DNA from: an uncultured Mediterraneibacter sp.
GTDB lineage: Bacteria; Bacillota; Clostridia; Lachnospirales; Lachnospiraceae
Assembly: GCA_944376695.1 (NCBI GenBank)
Contig: CALWDM010000029.1
Location: forward strand, 1 to 34,815
DNA length: 34,815 nucleotides
Direction of reading: 5' to 3'
Numbering within the stretch: the first letter of the stretch is position 1; the number at the start of each line of letters is the position of its first letter. Both the position numbers and the translations under genes were made by a program. The notes beneath the pieces are model-generated. The model searched no databases. It saw nothing but the letters and a program-made list of their open reading frames with translations, and had not been told where the DNA came from. This document shows positions 16,511-25,405 of the stretch, in pieces.

Positions 16511-16561
16511 ATACCCGCTTGAGAATGCCCGTTATCCGGAGCGTTTTCGCGGGTATTTTTT
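16511..16561. terminator. Bidirectional terminator
   Basis: An 8-bp stem (ATACCCGC / GCGGGTAT) with a 30-base loop is followed by TTTTT on the plus strand and preceded by AAAAA, so it serves both the lipoprotein gene and the convergent polysaccharide operon ending at 16560. Confidence 0.7.
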
Positions 16562-18437
16562 ATTTCTGGATATCTGGTGCGGCGGAGGGATATATCCCCG
16601 GCGTACGGAACATACCGCCATACAGCTCTGTTACCCTGTCATTTACTGCCTCCGGCTCAAGGATCACAATGAAGTCATACTCCCCGGCAGCCGTTCTTAC
16701 CTTCTCTTCATCCAGGTGATCTGTAACGTCCACATGCGGGGCATACAGAAAATACCTGCTCACATACTCTGCCTCACCATATGTCACCTGCCCGCCTTTG
16801 TCAGTCACTGCCACAAGGTATCTCCTCTGATCTTCCGTTCCGTCCGGGTACCACCTGTCCCCCATGATCTTTTCTGCTTTTCCCGGCAGGGAATTTCCGT
16901 ATTCCCTCTGCACTGCTGCCAGCCCGTTATATTCGGAAAATATGAAATTCAGAGCCACGGCAAAAGTAACCAGAACTCCATACTGATAACGTCTCTTCGC
17001 AGCCGGAGAAGAATACGCCCGGTAAGCCCCCGCCTCATCGATATCCACGGCAAAGGAATGCTCCATATCAACGGTCGCTCTCATAAACAGAAGCCCCGCA
17101 AACAACACCATGATGCTGCACGCATATCTCTCAAAACCGGCAAGGCGCAGCGCCTCTTCTTCCGGCATGGAAAACAGGTACAGTCCTAAGATCCCCGCAT
17201 AGTATCCCACAGTCATCACATCCCCCAGGAGCAGCGTCCACAAAAGCCCCCATCTCCGTTTCAGGTGCAGGCGCGCGAAAACCACTGCCCCTGCCGCAGC
17301 GAGATTACAAAGCAGGAAGACCTGTGCCGCGCGCCCCGAGAGGTTCAGCGCCTCCCTCACAAAACGCCCTGCGATCACACCGTACAGATCAGCGTCCGCA
17401 GTGACAGATCCAGAATTTCCGCCTGCCGCGCTCAGGCTGAATTTCCCCTCATATCCTGCGAGCGCGGTCCCTGAGTGGTACTGCCACAGAAGATACGGCA
17501 GGACAGCGGCAGCCACCGTCAGGAATGCCGCGGCCCATCTCTTTTCCCCCGGTCCGGTCCGGCCGCACTCTCCTTCACGGCTTCCCTGTGATTTCCGAAA
17601 GAAGACATTCCTCAGATATGGGACAAAGGCAAACACCGCGAAGATCAGTCCTGTATTCTTTACGATCCCCAGGTATCCCAGTATCACCCCGGACAGAAGG
17701 GACGCCCGCCATCTCTGCCGTCGGTACCGGTACGAACAGGCGATGGACGCTATGGCAAGGAGAGGGAGGAGAAAATCAACAAGCAGATTATTGATCCGGA
17801 TCGTCAGGTTCAGGTAAGACAGCATAGAGCACCCCATTGCAAGAAAAGAATATAAAAGAAATCTCCTCCTCTCCTCCACGACGCCGAACACTGCCAGGAA
17901 ACACGCAAAGATCAGGGCATTGTGCGCAAGCAGCATCACTCCCTGGGACCTGCCGAGAAACAGGCAGACATAATAGATAAACACACTGCTGCCCGGCGGG
18001 TAATCCAGGAACGTGACCATCTCTGTATCCAGTCCCGGAAACCGGTGTGCTGACAGGAGATATTTCACCATGACCGCCCAGTGGGAGAAATTATCATAGT
18101 GAAGAAGCTTCAGATGCAGGATCAGCCCTGCAAAGACCAGAGTCACAGCGCCAAAGCAGACGCCGAAAAATCCCGGCATGTGTATCCCTGTCTTTCTCCG
18201 GAGCAGAAGGCAGAAAAAATAAGCAGAACCTGCCAGCCCGCCTGCCAGGACCAGGTAGGCCGCGGGCCTGAGCGCCCCGAAAAGCCCTCCTGCATAGAGT
18301 ATAAGGCTGATCCCTGCCATTGTAAAAACAGGCGTAAAATAGGCATGGATCTTCAGGACTCTGTGAACAGCAAATCCATATCCCCAGGCGGACAGGACAA
18401 ACACTGCTGCTTTCATGACTGATCTTATCTCTTCCAA
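16560..18437 (-). CDS. Large GT-C-like membrane protein
   Basis: A 625-aa integral membrane protein with about 12 hydrophobic segments in the first 450 residues and a soluble C-terminal part (about 480-625). An acidic residue in the first large outer loop (LLHYDNFSHWAVMVKYLL, about residue 115) and DYPPGSSVFIYY further on resemble GT-C glycosyltransferases that use lipid-linked sugars outside the membrane. No named family was recognised. The frame opens at TTG 18437, overlapping the stop of the PilZ glycosyltransferase by 13 bases; ATG 18416 is an alternative. Position as last gene of the operon suggests it modifies or extends the polymer made by the upstream enzymes. Confidence 0.75.
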   Translation of the reverse strand: MEEIRSVMKAAVFVLSAWGYGFAVHRVLKIHAYFTPVFTMAGISLILYAGGLFGALRPAAYLVLAGGLAGSAYFFCLLLRRKTGIHMPGFFGVCFGAVTLVFAGLILHLKLLHYDNFSHWAVMVKYLLSAHRFPGLDTEMVTFLDYPPGSSVFIYYVCLFLGRSQGVMLLAHNALIFACFLAVFGVVEERRRFLLYSFLAMGCSMLSYLNLTIRINNLLVDFLLPLLAIASIACSYRYRRQRWRASLLSGVILGYLGIVKNTGLIFAVFAFVPYLRNVFFRKSQGSREGECGRTGPGEKRWAAAFLTVAAAVLPYLLWQYHSGTALAGYEGKFSLSAAGGNSGSVTADADLYGVIAGRFVREALNLSGRAAQVFLLCNLAAAGAVVFARLHLKRRWGLLWTLLLGDVMTVGYYAGILGLYLFSMPEEEALRLAGFERYACSIMVLFAGLLFMRATVDMEHSFAVDIDEAGAYRAYSSPAAKRRYQYGVLVTFAVALNFIFSEYNGLAAVQREYGNSLPGKAEKIMGDRWYPDGTEDQRRYLVAVTDKGGQVTYGEAEYVSRYFLYAPHVDVTDHLDEEKVRTAAGEYDFIVILEPEAVNDRVTELYGGMFRTPGIYPSAAPDIQK

Positions 18438-20377
18438 ATTCCTTCTCCTTTCCGCCTCAGGAAGATATTCTGGCGCACATCATCGTAGACTGTCCTCCAC
18501 GGATCGATCTCCCGGGGCAGGGAGTGCTCTCTGTCATGGATGATCTGGAGCCAGTTCCTCTTATCCGCTTCACTGAGCGGCACGACCGAAGCCGCATAGA
18601 TCCTGCCTTTTTCATCCTGCTTCGAGTAGACAATCTCCGCTTCGAGCTCTGCCCTGTAATGTTCCGTCAGCGCAGTGATATGGAATCTCCCGCCGCCTTT
18701 CAGTCCGGGCGCCGGCTCTGTTTCTCCGGCGTCCTCCCCGCACATGCGGAAAGCGATCCCCTCCTCTGACACATCCACTGTCAGTCCCTTCATTTCCTTC
18801 ATTCCCGCCGTTTCCGTCTTTCCTGCCCGGATCCGGACCGGCACCTCTGCCCGGATTCGTTCACTTTTCCTCTTTGCCTCTCTTCCCAGCATAAAAAACA
18901 CCGCGTAGACAAGCCCGGTCAGGTTATAGCACAGCCAGAACAGGATGACGCTGCTGTATACGAGCGCCATGCCGTATTTCCCGTAAGAGAACCTGATCAG
19001 CGACGCGAGCGTGAGCGCCAGAAGGATCCCGTGAGGGATCAGGAAGCGCAGGGAAGCTGTCCTGCCCTTTCTCTTCTTTTTGTCCGTCACCCTGAATCTG
19101 TGCTGATGGATCCCGATGGACTCCAGAAGCACCGGGAGGACCAGGTAGGGCGCAAGGATCGTATCAATGATCTGGCTCCACCTCATATTCCTCACATTGG
19201 TGCTCAGATACCGCACGGAGATGCCATACAGTAGGTGAGAGGGAAGCCAGAAGGCAAGCAGCTCCCAGAACCCGCATTCCACCAGCCGGAAGCCAAACAG
19301 AGCGAACAGGACGGGCGACAGGATAAAGATCATCCGGCAGAGGAATGACCACCAGTACAGGTAAGCGTTCAGATAGGCAAGACGGCCTGCCGCGGAAAGT
19401 TCCCTGGTAAATATGGCGTTTGTATTCTGGATGCTCTGGATCACTCCGCGCGCCCAGCGGACCCGCTGCCGGATCATGCTTTCCACCGTCGTGGTAGAGA
19501 GCCCCGCTGCCAGGACCTCCGTGGAGGCATAGGTGATATACCCCGCCTTCTGGAGCCGGAGGCTTGTCTCAAAGTCCTCTGTGACCGTCCCGTACGGAAA
19601 GCCTCCGATCTCTTCAAGGGCGCTGCGCAGGATCACCGTATTGCTGCCGGTATACGCCGCGGAATTGGACGCATTCCGCATAACATTGACCTCCCTTGAA
19701 AAGAAATCCTGCTCGTTGGGGATCTCTTTTTCCGAGAAAAGGTTAAACTGGAACAGATCCTGGTTGTAAAAGCTCTGGGGAGTCTGCACAAGCCCCATGT
19801 TCACTTCAGGATCCAGAAAATACGGCACTGTCTTCACCAGGAACTCCCGCCTCGGTATCATATCCGCGTCGAACGTAGCAATCAGAGGAGAGGATGTATG
19901 GGCTAGCGCATTGTTATAATTGCCTGACTTTGCATGCCGGTTATCCGAAAGCCCCAGATAACCCACCCCAAGCCGCTGAGCCAGCTCTTCTGCCTCCCGC
20001 CTGCAGCCGTCGTCGCAGAGATAAATGTGCACCTTTCCCTTATCCGGATATTCCAGAAATGTGCATGCATTCACCGTCTTGTACAAAAGCTCTGCCGGTT
20101 CATTATGCGTGGCGATCAGTACATCTACCTCCGGGTACTTCTCCTCAGGCACATCCGGCAGGCGGCGGAGAGTCTTCTTTGCCCTCATGCGGCTTATCAT
20201 AAGCTCAAACATCCCAAGCGTAGTGACCATCTCGGCCACAGCCAGCAGGATCCCGGCTGCCGCCTGAAACACTCCATCTGTCCATGGGATCGTCCCGAAC
20301 ACTCTCCAGATCAGATAGACTGAGGAAAAACAGATCGTCAGGATAAAAATGCGGTTTCTCTTCTTATCAGGCTCCAT
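18425..20377 (-). CDS. Cellulose-synthase-like glycosyltransferase with PilZ domain
   Basis: A 650-aa family-2 membrane glycosyltransferase. After two membrane segments (about 10-55) the catalytic domain carries IATHNEP, CDDG, FDAD, TEDFETSLRLQKAG and QRVRWARG, i.e. the full D, DxD, TED, QxxRW set of processive synthases. Four to five membrane segments follow. A C-terminal PilZ domain holds RKSER (from residue 503) and DVSEEG (535-540), the two c-di-GMP-binding motifs. BcsA is longer (about 750-870 aa) and normally has a BcsB partner, absent here, so the product is likely a polysaccharide other than classical cellulose. ATG 20377 has GGGAGGAG upstream and overlaps the GT2-GtrA gene by 11 bases. 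Confidence 0.92.
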   Translation of the reverse strand: MEPDKKRNRIFILTICFSSVYLIWRVFGTIPWTDGVFQAAAGILLAVAEMVTTLGMFELMISRMRAKKTLRRLPDVPEEKYPEVDVLIATHNEPAELLYKTVNACTFLEYPDKGKVHIYLCDDGCRREAEELAQRLGVGYLGLSDNRHAKSGNYNNALAHTSSPLIATFDADMIPRREFLVKTVPYFLDPEVNMGLVQTPQSFYNQDLFQFNLFSEKEIPNEQDFFSREVNVMRNASNSAAYTGSNTVILRSALEEIGGFPYGTVTEDFETSLRLQKAGYITYASTEVLAAGLSTTTVESMIRQRVRWARGVIQSIQNTNAIFTRELSAAGRLAYLNAYLYWWSFLCRMIFILSPVLFALFGFRLVECGFWELLAFWLPSHLLYGISVRYLSTNVRNMRWSQIIDTILAPYLVLPVLLESIGIHQHRFRVTDKKKRKGRTASLRFLIPHGILLALTLASLIRFSYGKYGMALVYSSVILFWLCYNLTGLVYAVFFMLGREAKRKSERIRAEVPVRIRAGKTETAGMKEMKGLTVDVSEEGIAFRMCGEDAGETEPAPGLKGGGRFHITALTEHYRAELEAEIVYSKQDEKGRIYAASVVPLSEADKRNWLQIIHDREHSLPREIDPWRTVYDDVRQNIFLRRKGEGIWKR

Positions 20378-21488
20378 CTCTCTCCTCCCTCTCCCTGTCC
20401 ATACATCGGTCACTTTTATCCCCGGCGAACACCCAGATCTTCTGGATCCTGTATGACGCGAAGAACAGGGCTGTATCGCAGAAAATCTTCCACAGCGGCG
20501 TCACCGGGACAAAGAGGCTCAGCACAAAGACAAACGAAGCGGACGCCGCCGCCACGGCAGCGCACAGGACAAGATACCTGGACAGCGCTTTCTGTTCCGA
20601 GCGAAATACATAGCCGCGGTTCAGGGCATAGTTCAGTCCTGCGGAAGCCGTCCTTGCAACCCCTGTCGCTGCGGCGATCTTCCAGAACCCGATCTCGCCC
20701 GTCCCGGCGGTGATCGCCTCCAGGACAGCCCAGAACAGGAACACATCGAGAGCCGCGCAGACCAGAGAGCTGGCGGCAAAACGGATCAGTTCGGAAAAAA
20801 GCGCCCAAAGGACGCTGACGCTGTCCCTGAACGGGCGGAAATGGGAGCCCGTGTTTCCGTCTTCATAGATTGTCCGTATCGGCCTGTCCGCGATAGGCAC
20901 TCCGTTTTTCGCGCAGAAGACCAGCATCTGTGTCTCATACTCAAACCGCTCTCCCGGTATCTCCCGCATCAGATCCAGAAGACTCCCGTCAAGCGCGCGG
21001 AGTCCTGTCTGGGTATCCCTGAGCCACTTTCCGCACACAAGCCAGAAAAGGAACGAGACGACCCGGTTCCCGAAAAGGGACCGGAACGGCACTCCTTCCT
21101 CTGAAAAATCTCTCACCCCGAGAATAAGCGTCCCCGGTTCCACTGCTGCCATTCCGAGGACATACTCCACATCCTCCGGAGAGTGCTGCCCGTCACAGTC
21201 CACGCAGATGATACGGCTTTTCTTCCCTGCCTTCTCCGCCACATAGGCGAACGCAGTCTTCAGCGCCCTGCCCTTTCCGCGGTTCTGCTCATGCCGCAGG
21301 ACGGTGCAGCCTTTCATCCCCCTGATCCTGTCAAATATCTGCCTGCTGGCCTCCCCGGACCCATCGTCCACCACCAGGACAGAAGCGCAGATCCTCTGCC
21401 GCAGCTCCGTAATATATGCGCACAGTCCGTCCCCCGGCTCCAGCGCCGGGATAATGATCCAGTTCTTCATAGTCTCACACTCTTTCAT
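20367..21488 (-). CDS. GT2 glycosyltransferase fused to GtrA-like domain
   Basis: A two-domain protein (373 aa). Residues about 7-225 are a DPM1/GtrB-like GT2 enzyme (VVDDGSGE, NRGKGRALKTAF, VDCDGQHSPED, RDTQTGLRA) expected to load a sugar on undecaprenyl phosphate at the inner face. Residues about 235-355 are four membrane segments of the GtrA family (IRFAASSLVCAALDVFLFW, LNYALNRGYVFRS), proposed to flip the lipid-linked sugar. Fusion of the two is found in several Bacillota. It starts six bases after the diguanylate cyclase gene. Together with the GT-C-like protein it resembles a three-component Gtr glycosylation system. Confidence 0.9.
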   Translation of the reverse strand: MKECETMKNWIIIPALEPGDGLCAYITELRQRICASVLVVDDGSGEASRQIFDRIRGMKGCTVLRHEQNRGKGRALKTAFAYVAEKAGKKSRIICVDCDGQHSPEDVEYVLGMAAVEPGTLILGVRDFSEEGVPFRSLFGNRVVSFLFWLVCGKWLRDTQTGLRALDGSLLDLMREIPGERFEYETQMLVFCAKNGVPIADRPIRTIYEDGNTGSHFRPFRDSVSVLWALFSELIRFAASSLVCAALDVFLFWAVLEAITAGTGEIGFWKIAAATGVARTASAGLNYALNRGYVFRSEQKALSRYLVLCAAVAAASASFVFVLSLFVPVTPLWKIFCDTALFFASYRIQKIWVFAGDKSDRCMDREREERDGA

Positions 21489-21494
21489 TTCCCG

Positions 21495-23204
21495 TCACTC
21501 TTCCCTGCTCTTAAGATCCAGCAGCCTGCTCCTCGGACAGTTCTCCCGGCATCTGATGCACTCCTTCTTCATGCAGGATATTTTTTCTTTATTGACATAA
21601 TAGCGGTCCTTTCCAAGATATTTCGCGATATAGAGGGCGGTGTCCGCGCACTTGTAAAGTGCTTTGTAAGAACGGACTGTTCCGTCTATGGGGACAGCCC
21701 CGATACTGACGGATACTCTGTACTTTTTATAATACGTTCGGAGTTTCTCCCTGACGCCGGACATGACCGCACAGAAAATTTCCTCCAGCCTCTCATCGGG
21801 AACCTGCCCTGAGATCAGCGCCGCAAACTCATCTCCGCCAAGCCGTCCCAGACTGTCACCCTTTCGGAAACACTCTCTCAGACACGCCGCGAACCTCTCC
21901 AGTACCCGGTCGCCCTCAGGATGCCCCTCTGAATCATTGACTCTTTTAAAATTGTCAAGGTCAAAGAGCACAAAGATCCCCGCAGGAGCCTCCTGCTTCA
22001 GGAAGGTTTCCACCCGCTTCTCCATCCCTCTCCTGTTATAGAGACCGGTAAGCTTATCCCGCTCTGCCTCTGTCCTTACCTGAGACAGCTCATCCTCCAT
22101 CCGGTGCATCCCTTCCGCCTGATCCAGATATCCCCTCTCCAGTTCTGATATGGCGGCCACAAACGCCCGAACCTCAGGTATCCCGGCATCCGCGGCCTCT
22201 GAGCCCGCCGCGCCCGCCAGAACCCTGCTGATGTCTTCCTTCAAAGTCTCAAAATGCCGGAACAGGTATTTTTTCAGATAATAGCGCACGAGCAGGATCG
22301 CCGCGGCACTGACAGCCCCGATGCCGATGAGTCCCTCCCAGAAAGACCACGTTATATTTTTCAATACCGCGTCCAGAGCTGAAAAGGCGGCCAGATACAT
22401 TCCGTCTGTCTCCCGCACGAGAACTGTCTGATATATTCCGTTTACCCTGAGAACCGCTGCCTCCCCGCCGGAAAGGGAATCCAGAAGAGACAGGAGATCC
22501 GCGTCCGTATCGATCCCCGGCAGATCAAAATCCTGAGCATTATTCTGTGTGATTCCTGCTATTTTACCGCTTTCCTTATTTACCGCGAGGATGCCTGTCC
22601 GATACTCGGTTGTCGCCTGTCTGAGGATGGAGCGCACCAGGTCCTCCCTGTCCATCAGGCCAGGCCTGTCCGGATCCGCATCGACACGCACCGCCGCAAA
22701 CTGCCCGGAGCGAGCCTTCACGATCACATAGAATGCCGCCTTTTCCCCGGCGTCCTCCGGCATTTTAACGATCGTCCGGCTGGCATAGTCCTCCTGAGAT
22801 TCCTTGAGAGCTGCCAGCTCTTCCTGGCTTTCATACAACTCCCCTTTTCCGCCTCCCGTGCTCATCAGGATCTCGCCGGAGTTACCGATCACAGAGATCC
22901 CTCTCACTTCCATAATCTCTTTTAATATCCCAAGCTCCTCTTCTGAGATCAGCCGCGGATCGTCTGACAGGATATACTCTACCGCCCAGGCGCGCTTCAG
23001 ATAATCATCCTCCAGAAGCTCCAGCCGGGCCAGGTAATCTTCAGAGGCATGTGACAGATTCTCCTCTACCCCGTCCAGGAGCTGGCTGAGATAGTGGCTG
23101 TTCTCCGTACGGCTCCTCTCATACAGGCTGACCGTAAAGATCAGCACTGTAAAAAGCGTTGACACTCCCAGGACAAGCGCCAGTCTCTGATACAGTTTTC
23201 TCAT
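21495..23204 (-). CDS. Membrane diguanylate cyclase (GGDEF) with Cys-rich tail
   Basis: A 569-aa c-di-GMP synthase. TM1 is at about residues 5-27, an extracytoplasmic sensor region (dCache-like, not assigned) at about 30-285, TM2 at about 290-315, a helical linker, then GGDEF. The active site RLGGDEF is intact (GGDEF at 456-460), and RKGD five residues before it is the RxxD inhibitory site. No EAL or HD-GYP domain is present. The tail carries C544-x4-C549-x2-C552-x3-C556-P, a half-ferredoxin-like pattern unusual for a GGDEF protein. ATG 23204 has GGGGAGG eight bases upstream; the frame from 23261 is longer by 19 residues. It is the first gene of the polysaccharide operon. Confidence 0.92.
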   Translation of the reverse strand: MRKLYQRLALVLGVSTLFTVLIFTVSLYERSRTENSHYLSQLLDGVEENLSHASEDYLARLELLEDDYLKRAWAVEYILSDDPRLISEEELGILKEIMEVRGISVIGNSGEILMSTGGGKGELYESQEELAALKESQEDYASRTIVKMPEDAGEKAAFYVIVKARSGQFAAVRVDADPDRPGLMDREDLVRSILRQATTEYRTGILAVNKESGKIAGITQNNAQDFDLPGIDTDADLLSLLDSLSGGEAAVLRVNGIYQTVLVRETDGMYLAAFSALDAVLKNITWSFWEGLIGIGAVSAAAILLVRYYLKKYLFRHFETLKEDISRVLAGAAGSEAADAGIPEVRAFVAAISELERGYLDQAEGMHRMEDELSQVRTEAERDKLTGLYNRRGMEKRVETFLKQEAPAGIFVLFDLDNFKRVNDSEGHPEGDRVLERFAACLRECFRKGDSLGRLGGDEFAALISGQVPDERLEEIFCAVMSGVREKLRTYYKKYRVSVSIGAVPIDGTVRSYKALYKCADTALYIAKYLGKDRYYVNKEKISCMKKECIRCRENCPRSRLLDLKSREE

Positions 23205-23345
23205 ATGCCGCGCCTCCCCAATCCAGTTCCGAGTCACATCTAGGATACGCTGAATGCTCATTTTCTATACTTTCCGTTCTTCCTTCCAGGTCATACATGA
23301 AAAAATCAACTATCATTATTTTTTATAAACTGTATATATTTAATA

Positions 23346-23374
23346 TTGACAGTTGTTACAGTTTATGCTAATCT
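23346..23374 (+). promoter_or_regulatory. Promoter of the ABC transporter operon
   Basis: TTGACA (23346-23351), 17-bp spacer, TAATCT (23369-23374), with TG one base before the -10. The strong -35 and extended -10 compensate for the poor -10 hexamer. Confidence 0.55.
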
Positions 23375-23395
23375 GTACATGTAAGATAAGTACAG
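23373..23395. promoter_or_regulatory. Candidate operator of the GntR-type regulator
   Basis: CTGTAC-N11-GTACAG, perfect 6-base arms, overlapping the end of the -10 and the transcription start of the ABC operon. Position suits repression by the YtrA-like protein encoded in the same operon; no binding data support it. Confidence 0.35.
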
Positions 23396-23418
23396 CAATT
23401 ACAAAAGGAGTAAATCAG

Positions 23419-24270
23419 ATGAATGAGCATTATATTTCCATACGGCATCTTTCCAAAAAGTTCAGCAAAGACTTTGTGCTGAAGGATGTCAGCGCAGAAC
23501 TTGGGAAAGGCGAAATCCTGGGGTTCCTGGGCCCCAGCGGGGCGGGGAAAACGACCACCATCAAGATCCTCACAGGACAGCTCCGCCCTACTTCCGGGGA
23601 GGCGGAAGTGCTCGGCATCCCATGCGACAGGATCGATGAAAGAATCTATGAACAGATCGGCATCGTCACGGATGTCAGCGGCGTCTATGAGAGGATGAGC
23701 GTATATGACAACCTGAAGTATTTCGCACGGCTTCTGAATGTTCCTCTCAAAGAGATCGATCCTCTCCTGAAACGGATCGGTCTCTATGAGCACCGGAAGA
23801 AACCTGCCTCAAAGCTCTCCAAAGGACAGACGCAGAGGCTGATCCTCGCCAGGGCGATCCTCCACAGGCCGAAGGTGCTCTTCCTCGACGAGCCCACCAG
23901 CGGCCTGGATCCGTCCACAGCGCTTGAGGTGCATAAGCTTTTAATGGAGTTAAAAGACGAGGGCATGTCCATCTTCCTCACCACTCACAACATGGAGGAA
24001 GCGACAAAGCTCTGCAGTCATGTGGCTCTTTTAAATGAAGGCGTCATCGTGGAGTACGGCTCGCCGGAAGAGATCTGCCTGAAATATAATAAAGTAAAAA
24101 AATACAGAGTACAGCTCACAGACGGGAGCCGGCATCTTCTGGAGCAAAGCTCTCAGACAGCGGAAAAGATCGCGTCCTGGATGGACAGCGGACGGATCGA
24201 GACACTGCACTCCTGCGAACCCACGCTGGAGACGGTATTCTTAGAAGTGACAGGGAGGGAATTACAATGA
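23419..24270 (+). CDS. ABC transporter ATP-binding protein (first)
   Basis: A 283-aa ATPase of the BcrA/DrrA export type. Walker A is GPSGAGKTT, Walker B VLFLDEPTSGLD, and the H-loop LTTHNMEEA. The signature motif reads LSKGQTQR in place of LSGGQ, an accepted variant in this class. A C-terminal extension of about 75 residues follows the NBD. AAAGGAG precedes ATG 23419 by eight bases; a longer frame to 23353 crosses the promoter and is rejected. It overlaps the permease gene by ATGA, so the pair forms one exporter. Substrate is unknown; peptides or antibiotics are typical. Confidence 0.93.
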   Translation: MNEHYISIRHLSKKFSKDFVLKDVSAELGKGEILGFLGPSGAGKTTTIKILTGQLRPTSGEAEVLGIPCDRIDERIYEQIGIVTDVSGVYERMSVYDNLKYFARLLNVPLKEIDPLLKRIGLYEHRKKPASKLSKGQTQRLILARAILHRPKVLFLDEPTSGLDPSTALEVHKLLMELKDEGMSIFLTTHNMEEATKLCSHVALLNEGVIVEYGSPEEICLKYNKVKKYRVQLTDGSRHLLEQSSQTAEKIASWMDSGRIETLHSCEPTLETVFLEVTGRELQ

Positions 24271-25004
24271 GAATGAAACCAGTACATCTGCGGAAGCTTG
24301 CCGCCATCACAGAAGTAAAAGGAAAAGCGCTGTTCAGCAAGAACTTCATCATTATGCCTATCTTTTCTCTCGGATTTACTTTCCTTATGAAAGCCGTATA
24401 CGGAGCCGGCGCAGAAGGCACATCTGACATGAGCGCTTATGCCCTTGCCCTCGGCGTGCTCATGAACATCCTGATGGAAGGGGTCTACTGTACGGCAGCC
24501 GCCCTCGCGGAAGAGAAGGAAAAAAATACGCTCCGCACACTCATGACGTCCTCGGTAAACGGTCTGGAGTTTTTTCTGGGAAGCCTGAGTCCTGTCGTTC
24601 TCATGTCCACAGTTGTAAATGTACTGTGCGCATTTATTGCCGGGTTTGAGATGGGACTGTCTCAGTGGATATCTTTCCTGGCCATCACAGTGGCCTGCTC
24701 CGCCATCAGCGCGGTCATTGGCATGATCTTCGGGATCTTTTCAAAAACACAGGTCTCGGCGGGTACGATCACGACCCCCGCGCTTATCGTCTTCATGATG
24801 GTTCCCATGTTCTCCGGATTCAGCGGGACACTGGAAAGGCTATCAGAACTTTTGTTCACAGGGATCATCTTTCATGCCATCGCAAATATCAACAATAGCC
24901 TGCCTTCCACGGATATAAAAGGCATCCTTGTCCTTGCCGCAGAATTTCTCATATCTGTTGCGGTCTTCCTGGCGCTGTACCGGAAAAATGGTTTCGAGCG
25001 ATAA
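24267..25004 (+). CDS. ABC-2 type permease (first exporter)
   Basis: A 245-aa permease with six predicted membrane segments, the partner of the ATPase it overlaps. Features of the ABC-2 class include the AALAEEKEKNTLRTLMTSSVNGLEFFLGS segment between the second and third helices. Length is short but normal for the type (about 240-260 aa). The next gene is the GntR regulator 23 bp downstream, so the whole set is likely one transcript. Confidence 0.9.
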   Translation: MRMKPVHLRKLAAITEVKGKALFSKNFIIMPIFSLGFTFLMKAVYGAGAEGTSDMSAYALALGVLMNILMEGVYCTAAALAEEKEKNTLRTLMTSSVNGLEFFLGSLSPVVLMSTVVNVLCAFIAGFEMGLSQWISFLAITVACSAISAVIGMIFGIFSKTQVSAGTITTPALIVFMMVPMFSGFSGTLERLSELLFTGIIFHAIANINNSLPSTDIKGILVLAAEFLISVAVFLALYRKNGFER

Positions 25005-25027
25005 GGATCAGAATGTGAGGTGAAGGT

Positions 25028-25402
25028 ATGGAGATTATTTTAAGCAATGCCAGTGACCGCCCCATCTACGAGCAGATCACCTCGCAGATCAAAGAGATGA
25101 TCATGAAAGGAGATCTGAAACCGGGCGAGCCGATGCCCTCTATGCGCAGGCTCGCCAGAGACCTGCATGTGAGCGTCATCACGACCCAGAGGGCTTATGA
25201 CGACCTGGCGCGGGACGGCTTTATCGTCACAGTCCCCGCCAAAGGGACCTTTGTCTCCGCGCAGAACCAGGATTTTATCCGGGAAGAGAATCTGCGCAGG
25301 GTGGAAAAGCTGCTCTTAGACGCCGCGGCGCTGGGAAGGGAAAACGGCCTCTCCCTTGATGATCTGAAAAATACACTGGAAGTCGTTTACACGGAGGAGT
25401 GA
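25028..25402 (+). CDS. GntR family regulator, YtrA-like
   Basis: A 124-aa transcriptional regulator of the YtrA subgroup, which has the N-terminal winged helix and only a short C-terminal dimerisation arm. Seen: RPIYEQITSQIKEMIMKGDLKPGEPMPS, MRRLARDLHVSVITTQRAYDDLARDGF and VPAKGTFVS. Such proteins usually repress a linked ABC transporter involved in response to cell-wall-active antibiotics; here it sits between two transporters in the same operon. AGGTGAAGGT precedes the ATG directly. The IR at 23373-23395 is a candidate target. Confidence 0.93.
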   Translation: MEIILSNASDRPIYEQITSQIKEMIMKGDLKPGEPMPSMRRLARDLHVSVITTQRAYDDLARDGFIVTVPAKGTFVSAQNQDFIREENLRRVEKLLLDAAALGRENGLSLDDLKNTLEVVYTEE

Positions 25403-25405
25403 CCT

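Noticed and set aside
18425-20377. Classical cellulose synthase BcsA
   Set aside because: The enzyme is shorter than BcsA and no BcsB, BcsZ or BcsC gene is present in the operon, so cellulose is not assumed as the product.
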